Positions 1 to 4,007 of a stretch of DNA of 12,905 bases are shown piece by piece. Source of the stretch: DHVE2 group archaeon (lineage in GTDB: Archaea > Thermoplasmatota > Thermoplasmata > Thermoplasmatales > Aciduliprofundaceae); contig JALSPD010000060.1 in NCBI GenBank assembly GCA_026986135.1, positions 1 to 12,905 of the forward strand, read 5' to 3'. A program made the translations under genes and the position numbers. Numbering within the stretch: position 1 is the stretch's first letter; each line of letters begins with the position of its first letter. The notes beneath the pieces were generated by a model that made no database searches, was not told where the DNA came from, and was given only the letters and a program-made list of their open reading frames with translations.

Positions 1-279
1 GCTTGCATCAACAAAAACAAGCTTTTCTTCCTGGATATAATACAAAAGATCTTCCCAACCCATATCAAGCGCATCTCTGATAATCTGCTCCTTATTTTCA
101 TCTAAGCTAATAAATATGCATTCTTTTCCTTCTATTAATCCACGCCTTATAAACTGGGTCGCAAATGTTGTCTTTCCCGCACCAGTAGATCCTATCACAA
201 CCACGGAAGAATTCTCATTTAACCCACCATCTGTAATTCTATCTAGACCGGGCACTCCACTTTTTACTTTTCTTACCAT
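1..279 (-). CDS. KaiC/RadA-like ATPase, C-terminus outside the window
   Basis: This is the N-terminal 93 residues of a RecA-superfamily ATPase; the frame is open to the window edge, so the gene is partial. The opening segment has the 'SGVPGLDRITDGGL' signature (residues 7-20) typical of archaeal KaiC-like proteins. It is followed by a Walker A motif GSTGAGKTT at residues 30-38 (K36 binds the phosphates) and a strand 'CIFISLDE' near 54-61. The Walker B motif and any second KaiC domain lie outside the window. The ATG at 279 is supported by a TATA-like ATTTAAATA centred about 27 bp upstream, which would give a leaderless mRNA. Members of this family bind ATP and often act in regulation or DNA-related processes, but no specific role can be assigned here. 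It is divergent from the tRNA-Arg gene. It does not look like the archaellum protein FlaH, though the fragment is too short to be sure. Confidence 0.85.
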   Translation of the reverse strand, partial: MVRKVKSGVPGLDRITDGGLNENSSVVVIGSTGAGKTTFATQFIRRGLIEGKECIFISLDENKEQIIRDALDMGWEDLLYYIQEEKLVFVDAS

Positions 280-301
280 TGGGTTATAATAACTGCAATA
301 G

Positions 302-310
302 TATTTAAAT
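302..310 (-). promoter_or_regulatory. TATA box for the KaiC-like gene
   Basis: On the minus strand this reads ATTTAAATA, preceded by an A-rich BRE-like stretch. Its centre is about 27 bp from the ATG at 279, so transcription probably starts at or next to the start codon (leaderless mRNA). This is inferred from spacing only. Confidence 0.5.
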
Positions 311-349
311 TTTCACTCAAATTTAATCATCCAGAATCTTCGGGAAAAA

Positions 350-358
350 ATTAAATAA
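350..358 (+). promoter_or_regulatory. TATA box for tRNA-Arg and the downstream Cys-rich gene
   Basis: ATTAAATAA lies after an A-run that could serve as a BRE. Its centre is about 25 bp before the first base of the tRNA. It is the only good promoter candidate for both the tRNA and the ORF that follows, because no space for a promoter exists between them. Confidence 0.5.
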
Positions 359-378
359 GTGCTTACTATCAGCCAATA

Positions 379-453
379 GGGCGCGTGGCCTAGCATGGAT
401 AGGGCACCAGCCTTCTAAGCTGGGAATCCCGGGTTCAAATCCCGGCGCGCCCG
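379..453 (+). tRNA. tRNA-Arg (anticodon TCT)
   Basis: A full cloverleaf can be drawn. The 7 bp acceptor stem is GGGCGCG with CGCGCCC (379-385 with 446-452), with discriminator G at 453. The D arm is GCCT...GGGC, the anticodon stem CCAGC with GCTGG (407-411 with 419-423), and the loop CTTCTAA with TCT at 414-416. The T arm is CCGGG-TTCAAAT-CCCGG. CCA is not encoded and I see no intron. TCT reads AGA (and AGG by wobble), the arginine codons used most in the neighbouring genes. The ATG of the next gene begins only 3 nt after the discriminator base. Confidence 0.97.
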
Positions 454-456
454 CTA

Positions 457-699
457 ATGAAATGTATATTTATGGATTCTGAGGGTATCTGTCATGGAAG
501 ATACAGTGGATTTAAGTGCATTATGGAAAAGTGCGAATACTATGGGAAATACATGGTACCCAAAAACATATGCGTTTATTGGAGAGATGGTTTTTGTAAA
601 AAATTGGGAGTGCTCCATTGTGATGGTAAAAACAAAGAATGTCCGGAATACAAAGAATACATTGATGAAAAAGAATATATCTCTTTTATAAAAAAATAG
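457..699 (+). CDS. Small cysteine-rich protein following tRNA-Arg
   Basis: An 80-residue soluble protein that I do not recognise. It contains eight cysteines (residues 3, 12, 21, 26, 39, 47, 55, 62), many aromatic residues and a Lys/Glu-rich C-terminus. There is no signal peptide or membrane segment. The cysteine number suggests metal or iron-sulfur binding, but the spacings do not form a classic CxxC zinc ribbon or ferredoxin motif, so this is inference only. The ATG at 457 is 3 nt past the tRNA-Arg discriminator base. With no room for its own promoter, the mRNA is probably the 3' trailer of the tRNA transcript and becomes near-leaderless after tRNase Z cleavage. An in-frame ATG at residue 6 is an alternative start. 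It converges with the SDR gene, leaving a 3 bp gap. The opposite-strand frame here is a low-complexity Phe-rich shadow. Confidence 0.7.
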   Translation: MKCIFMDSEGICHGRYSGFKCIMEKCEYYGKYMVPKNICVYWRDGFCKKLGVLHCDGKNKECPEYKEYIDEKEYISFIKK

Positions 700-702
700 C
701 AT

Positions 703-1359
703 CTACCTCACATTTATACAATCGCCTGGCTTGCCCCTTTCTATCGCGTTGAGTATATAATCTGCAACCTTATCCGGTGGATCGGCAAACATACTTCCAT
801 GATATTTTCTAAGCATATCGGTATCCGTGGGTCCAGGCGCCACACATAGCACCTTTATTTTAGGGGCCAATTCTTGGGCAACAGCTTTGGTAAATGCTAT
901 AACCGCAGATTTTGAAGCGCAGTATGGGGCGGCATTGGCCATAGGATGCAAACCGATTACAGAGGATATGTTAACGATTACCCCTCTTTCCATATAATCT
1001 AGGACAGCATGAGTCATATTCATCACACCGTAAAAATTTACCTCCACAATTCTCTCCCATTCACTGGGCATCATTCTAGAAAATGGGGATACCTTATATA
1101 CACCAGCATTATTTACAAGCACCCTAATCTCTCCATAATCTGCGGCTGTTTTAATTATATTCTTAGCATCTTCATATTTAGAAACATCTCCCTTGACCGC
1201 AATTCCCTTCCCACCCATTTTTTCTATCAAAGCCACAGTATCCAGAGCTTTATTCTCATTACGCAGATAATTGACTACTACAAAATAATTTTTAGATAAT
1301 TTTATAGCTGTACTTCTTCCTATACCCCTTGAAGATCCAGTTACAATTGCCACGTCCAT
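703..1359 (-). CDS. Short-chain dehydrogenase/reductase (SDR family)
   Basis: A classical SDR oxidoreductase of 218 residues, cytoplasmic, with an NAD(P)-binding Rossmann fold. Visible landmarks are the glycine motif TGSSRGIG (7-14), GDVS with the adenine-contacting Asp58, NNAG (83-86), Asn108 in 'VNFYG', the catalytic Ser near 132-133 in 'NISS', YCASK giving Tyr146 and Lys150, and APGP (174-177). The 'VNYLRN' after strand 2 resembles FabG-type enzymes that use NADP(H), so that cofactor is likely. It is short for the family (about 245 residues): the substrate-lid region is trimmed and the usual C-terminal 'GQxxxVDGG' strand is replaced by 'GDCINVR'. The substrate is unknown. A FabG label would mislead, since archaea generally lack ACP-based fatty acid synthesis. 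The start at 1359 has a TATA element about 26 bp upstream and looks leaderless. It is divergent from the FBP aldolase/phosphatase gene. Confidence 0.9.
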   Translation of the reverse strand: MDVAIVTGSSRGIGRSTAIKLSKNYFVVVNYLRNENKALDTVALIEKMGGKGIAVKGDVSKYEDAKNIIKTAADYGEIRVLVNNAGVYKVSPFSRMMPSEWERIVEVNFYGVMNMTHAVLDYMERGVIVNISSVIGLHPMANAAPYCASKSAVIAFTKAVAQELAPKIKVLCVAPGPTDTDMLRKYHGSMFADPPDKVADYILNAIERGKPGDCINVR

Positions 1360-1380
1360 AAACCCAAAACATATGCATCA

Positions 1381-1390
1381 TACATAAATC
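1381..1390 (-). promoter_or_regulatory. TATA box for the SDR gene
   Basis: On the minus strand this reads GATTTATGTA, centred about 26 bp before the ATG at 1359, implying a leaderless transcript. It lies some 30 bp from the oppositely oriented TATA box of the aldolase/phosphatase gene, so the two promoters could share regulation. Confidence 0.4.
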
Positions 1391-1418
1391 CATCGCCTAC
1401 ATACCACAAAAACAAATG

Positions 1419-1425
1419 TTTATAT
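1419..1425 (+). promoter_or_regulatory. TATA box for FBP aldolase/phosphatase
   Basis: TTTATAT is preceded by an A-rich stretch. A start site about 25 bp downstream falls near 1447, leaving a roughly 10 nt leader that contains GGTGAT (1448-1453) just before the ATG at 1458. The ATG at 1416 lies within or upstream of this promoter and is therefore unlikely to be translated. Confidence 0.5.
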
Positions 1426-1447
1426 CTCATACAGAGATTTACCTCAC

Positions 1448-1453
1448 GGTGAT
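1448..1453 (+). promoter_or_regulatory. Ribosome binding site that fixes the aldolase/phosphatase start
   Basis: GGTGAT matches the archaeal anti-Shine-Dalgarno and is separated by 4 nt from the ATG at 1458. It decides the start against the in-frame ATG at 1416, which has no such site. Confidence 0.65.
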
Positions 1454-1457
1454 AAAG

Positions 1458-2579
1458 ATGGGGGAAAAAGTAACCATAAGCCTGATAAAAGCGGATGTTG
1501 GAGGTTGGCCTGGACATGCCACAGTGCATCCAGAATTGATTAAAACAGCGGAGAAAGTCCTTAAAAAAGCACAGGAAAGGAAAATAATCTTGGACTATCA
1601 CGTAACTGGCGTGGGAGATGATCTACAACTTATAATGACACATCGTAAAGGTGTAGATTCAGAGGAAATCCACGGTCTCGCATGGAATGCATTTGAAGAG
1701 GCTACAAAAATAGCAAAAAATCTGAAGCTATATGGAGCAGGACAGGATTTACTTAAAGATGCATTTAGTGGAAATATAAGAGGCATGGGGCCAGGTATTG
1801 CCGAAATGGAGATAACTGAAAGAAAAGGTGAGCCTATTGTTGCATTTATGATGGATAAAACTGAGCCAGGTGCTTTTAATCTCCCCATATTTAGAATGTT
1901 CGCAGATCCGTTTAACACGGCTGGACTGGTAATTGATCCCAGTATGCATGATGGTTTCATTTTTGAAGTCTGGGATATAATGAAACATAGAAAAGTGATG
2001 CTTAAAGTTCCGGAGCAAATGTATGATCTCCTTGCTTTGATAGGAGCAAAATCAAGGTATGTAATTAAAAGGGTATATCCAAAACCTACAAATACCAAGC
2101 TTAAAAGCGATGAGCCTGTGGCAGTAATAAGCACTGAAAAACTATATCAGATTGCCGGAGAATACATTGGTAAAGACGATCCAGTAGCATTGGTAAGAGC
2201 CCAGAGCGGTGCACCAGCTCTTGGAGAAGTACTTGAACCATTTGCATTTCCACATCTAGTTTCTGGATGGATGCGTGGATCCCATAATGGCCCTCTTATG
2301 CCCGTAAGCATCAAACAGGCACACTGTACAAGATTTGATGGCCCACCAAGAGTTGCGGCCCTAGGATTCCAAATAGCAAATGGGAAATTGATAGGTCCTG
2401 TGGATCTATTTGATGACCCTGCCTTTGATGAAGCAAGAAAAACTGCTGCACAAATAGCCGATTACATAAGGCGCCACGGACCATTTGAGCCTCATCGCCT
2501 GCCGCTTGATGACATGGAATATACCACGTTGCCGGCAGTTCTTAAAAAACTAAAAAGAAAATTCAAAAAAATAGAGTAA
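1458..2579 (+). CDS. fbp: Bifunctional fructose-1,6-bisphosphate aldolase/phosphatase
   Basis: This is the archaeal gluconeogenic enzyme that condenses dihydroxyacetone phosphate with glyceraldehyde 3-phosphate and dephosphorylates the product to fructose 6-phosphate in one active site. The 373-residue protein is full length for the family. Metal and substrate ligands are in the expected places: Asp12 ('IKADVGG'), His20, the Asp54-Asp55 pair in 'VGDDLQL', Gln96 and Asp133 in 'MMDKTEPG'. 'YIGKDDPV' supplies the general acid/base Tyr236 and the Schiff-base Lys239 in the Tyr-x-x-Lys spacing described for this family. 'DDMEYTTLP' near 350-358 holds the C-terminal Tyr. I chose the ATG at 1458 over 1416 because of the promoter and GGTGAT site, and because homologues begin close to the 'TISLIKADVG' strand. 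Its presence implies an active route from triose phosphates to hexose. Residue roles are from published family work. Confidence 0.97.
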   Translation: MGEKVTISLIKADVGGWPGHATVHPELIKTAEKVLKKAQERKIILDYHVTGVGDDLQLIMTHRKGVDSEEIHGLAWNAFEEATKIAKNLKLYGAGQDLLKDAFSGNIRGMGPGIAEMEITERKGEPIVAFMMDKTEPGAFNLPIFRMFADPFNTAGLVIDPSMHDGFIFEVWDIMKHRKVMLKVPEQMYDLLALIGAKSRYVIKRVYPKPTNTKLKSDEPVAVISTEKLYQIAGEYIGKDDPVALVRAQSGAPALGEVLEPFAFPHLVSGWMRGSHNGPLMPVSIKQAHCTRFDGPPRVAALGFQIANGKLIGPVDLFDDPAFDEARKTAAQIADYIRRHGPFEPHRLPLDDMEYTTLPAVLKKLKRKFKKIE

Positions 2580-2593
2580 AAAATACATCCTTA

Positions 2594-3466
2594 TTATTTT
2601 TCTATTCTTGTGCTATAATCGCCAGATCTGAACATCTTTATTAAGAAGGGCACGATGAGCAATGCCATTGCAATTGCAAGGCCCCACGCAAGAGTTTGTA
2701 ATACTGCTAGGGTGGCTGGATACTGGCTGAATATAGCTGCAACACCGATTGTTATAAATACTATATATATCAGGAACTTTGCATAAGGTGCTGCTTCTTC
2801 AAAGTTACTATGTTGTCTAGTAAGTGAGTCAATCATTGTGCCTCCAATTATAGCACCTGCACCAATTATGACTGTACCCAATATAAGTGGATATACGAGA
2901 TCACCACTTAGAAGCATTATATTAAGTCCAAGAGTTATGGTAAAAGCCACCAGCCCAATCAGAATTAAATTTGCTATCAACTTAGAAAGTTCCTTGTTTT
3001 TATCCTCAAACACACCATAAAGGAGAGTCTCTATATACTTTGCAAGGAGACCTACAAGAATTATTCCCACAGTGAGTACAATCACACCGCCTATTAATCT
3101 AGGCAAATAGTTGGCCACTTGAGCAATTACCGAGGTGGCATCACCCATATCTGGGAGGTACTGAATAGCCACTATAAACGCTATGGACATAACAAACACT
3201 AGAACCAAACTACCTATTAAAGAGGCTATATCCACCCCTGATCTGGCAACATTCTGACCCAATTCTGTTTTCTCCAGAGCAGGATCAACAGTTCTTCTCA
3301 ATGCAAAGACTGTGGCTTTTTTAGCAATTATTCCTATAAGATAGCCCACCAGCAAAATAACTGCAATAGCCAGTGCGATCATAAGCCCATCCACAAGCTC
3401 GTTCACTATTGCGTTCCAATCAATTTCAATTTGGGCCATTGTAGCAGCCCTCAATACATCAATCAT
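2594..3466 (-). CDS. Seven-helix membrane protein with conserved TM-helix (MscS-associated) repeats
   Basis: A 290-residue integral membrane protein. Hydrophobic segments lie near residues 25-48, 79-104, 118-143, 160-186, 188-212, 228-248 and 253-278. Segments such as 'YLPRLIGGVIVLTVGIILVG' (120-139) match the conserved TM-helix repeat (PF05552 type) found next to MscS mechanosensitive channels, with a following helix ending in charged residues. The soluble MscS beta domain that normally follows the pore helix is absent. It is therefore a channel-like or scaffold membrane protein of unknown function rather than a demonstrable mechanosensitive channel. The start at 3466 is fixed by a perfect AAGGAGGTGA site 4 nt upstream; the in-frame ATG at residue 10 lacks one. 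It is downstream of, and on the same strand as, the YhbY gene, but a T-rich terminator and its own candidate promoter separate them. It converges with the aldolase/phosphatase gene at a 14 bp gap. Confidence 0.8.
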   Translation of the reverse strand: MIDVLRAATMAQIEIDWNAIVNELVDGLMIALAIAVILLVGYLIGIIAKKATVFALRRTVDPALEKTELGQNVARSGVDIASLIGSLVLVFVMSIAFIVAIQYLPDMGDATSVIAQVANYLPRLIGGVIVLTVGIILVGLLAKYIETLLYGVFEDKNKELSKLIANLILIGLVAFTITLGLNIMLLSGDLVYPLILGTVIIGAGAIIGGTMIDSLTRQHSNFEEAAPYAKFLIYIVFITIGVAAIFSQYPATLAVLQTLAWGLAIAMALLIVPFLIKMFRSGDYSTRIEK

Positions 3467-3470
3467 TTTT

Positions 3471-3480
3471 TCACCTCCTT
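3471..3480 (-). promoter_or_regulatory. Strong Shine-Dalgarno of the TM-helix protein
   Basis: On the minus strand AAGGAGGTGA is separated by four A residues from the ATG at 3466. It is among the best ribosome binding sites in the window and fixes the start of the membrane protein. Confidence 0.8.
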
Positions 3481-3481
3481 A

Positions 3482-3494
3482 CCCCCATAGGGGG
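3482..3494. repeat. G/C-only inverted repeat before the TM-helix gene
   Basis: CCCCC-ATA-GGGGG is a perfect 5 bp inverted repeat with a 3 nt loop. It lies immediately upstream of the Shine-Dalgarno of the TM-helix protein and near the expected transcription start (a TATA-like CTTATA sits at 3511-3516 on the minus strand). It could be an operator or a leader hairpin; no more can be said from sequence. Confidence 0.5.
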
Positions 3495-3549
3495 CATCCC
3501 TACATACATCTATAAGTATTTTAATCTTTTGTTTAAAAACACCATATCC

Positions 3550-3565
3550 AAAAAGAATCAAAAAA
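3550..3565 (-). terminator. Oligo-T terminator after the YhbY gene
   Basis: On the minus strand the sequence downstream of the YhbY stop codon contains T6 and T5 runs, the usual form of archaeal intrinsic termination. No hairpin is needed or seen. Confidence 0.45.
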
Positions 3566-3576
3566 TATTTAATACT

Positions 3577-3807
3577 TTACTTATTGCCAAGTTTTCTAAG
3601 AGTAACAGTGAATCCTCTCATATCAACGATCTCAGCTCCCAAATATTCTGCAATTTGATTAGAGATTTCTCTAAAATTTTCCCTATCGCTGTTCTTTAAA
3701 AATTTTATTTTTATGACCTTTCTATATTCTAACTGAGAGGCAATTTCGTTAAGCAATGATTCCGTAATTCCGTTTTTACCCACCCATACCGTTGTTTTTA
3801 TATTCAT
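3577..3807 (-). CDS. CRM/YhbY-family RNA-binding protein
   Basis: A 76-residue protein that is essentially one CRM domain (CRS1-YhbY family). The fold is recognised from 'VWVGKNGITESLLNEI' (7-22), which holds the RNA-contacting GKNG loop (10-13) and first helix, then 'VIKIKFL' (31-37), the helix 'FREISNQIAEYLGAEIVD' and the final 'GFTVTLRK' strand. Bacterial YhbY binds pre-50S ribosomal particles; archaeal single-domain members are assumed to act in ribosome assembly or on structured RNA. The protein is shorter than bacterial YhbY and lacks most of the N-terminal helix before the first strand. The ATG at 3807 lies 2 nt after the discriminator base of tRNA-Thr on the same strand. There is no room for a separate promoter, so it is most likely expressed from the tRNA transcript. 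Confidence 0.9.
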   Translation of the reverse strand: MNIKTTVWVGKNGITESLLNEIASQLEYRKVIKIKFLKNSDRENFREISNQIAEYLGAEIVDMRGFTVTLRKLGNK

Positions 3808-3809
3808 AA

Positions 3810-3883
3810 AGCCACCGGGGGGATTCGAACCCCCGACCTGCTGATTACGAATCAGCCGCTCTACCGGGCTAAGCTACGGTGGC
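3810..3883 (-). tRNA. tRNA-Thr (anticodon CGT)
   Basis: Read on the minus strand, the cloverleaf is complete. The acceptor stem is GCCACCG with CGGTGGC (3877-3883 with 3811-3817), with discriminator T at 3810. The D arm is GCTT...GAGC, the anticodon stem GCTGA with TCAGC, and the loop TTCGTAA with anticodon CGT at 3847-3849. The T arm is GGGGG-TTCGAAT-CCCCC. There is no intron and no encoded CCA. The tRNA reads ACG. The YhbY ATG begins 2 nt after the discriminator. Confidence 0.97.
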
Positions 3884-3908
3884 AGTCAATGCCTACATCT
3901 AAAATGTG

Positions 3909-3917
3909 TATATTAAA
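3909..3917 (-). promoter_or_regulatory. TATA box for tRNA-Thr and YhbY
   Basis: On the minus strand this is TTTAATATA with an A-run before it, centred about 30 bp from the first base of tRNA-Thr. It is the only promoter candidate for both the tRNA and the YhbY gene. Confidence 0.5.
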
Positions 3918-3944
3918 TTTTTTGTAGAGTTTTTGGGCAATTCT

Positions 3945-3956
3945 CCATTTAAATGG
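3945..3956. repeat. 12 bp perfect palindrome upstream of the pilus promoter
   Basis: CCATTTAAATGG is a perfect palindrome; one mismatch further out it extends by two more complementary pairs on each side (TC and GA at 3942-3943 and 3958-3959). It ends 8 bp before the TATA element of the pilus operon and lies between that promoter and the divergent tRNA-Thr promoter. A regulator binding site is plausible; part of it could also be a chance AT-rich palindrome. Confidence 0.45.
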
Positions 3957-3964
3957 GGATAAAG

Positions 3965-3975
3965 TTTAAATATAA
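3965..3975 (+). promoter_or_regulatory. TATA box of the pilus operon
   Basis: TTTAAATATAA is centred about 26 bp before position 3996, where GGTGG (3996-4000) provides a Shine-Dalgarno-like site 7 nt before the ATG at 4008. No other clear promoter is visible between the five pilus genes, so this probably drives all of them. Confidence 0.55.
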
Positions 3976-4007
3976 TTCTACTGTATAGTTAGTTTGGTGG
4001 CTGGAGT

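Noticed and set aside
454..702. Minus-strand frame of 82 codons opposite the Cys-rich gene
   Set aside because: Low-complexity, Phe-rich translation with no ribosome site, almost exactly antisense to a more protein-like frame that follows the tRNA.
1598..2134. Minus-strand frame of 178 codons inside the aldolase/phosphatase gene
   Set aside because: The plus-strand gene has every catalytic residue of its family; this frame is a shadow with no recognisable domain.
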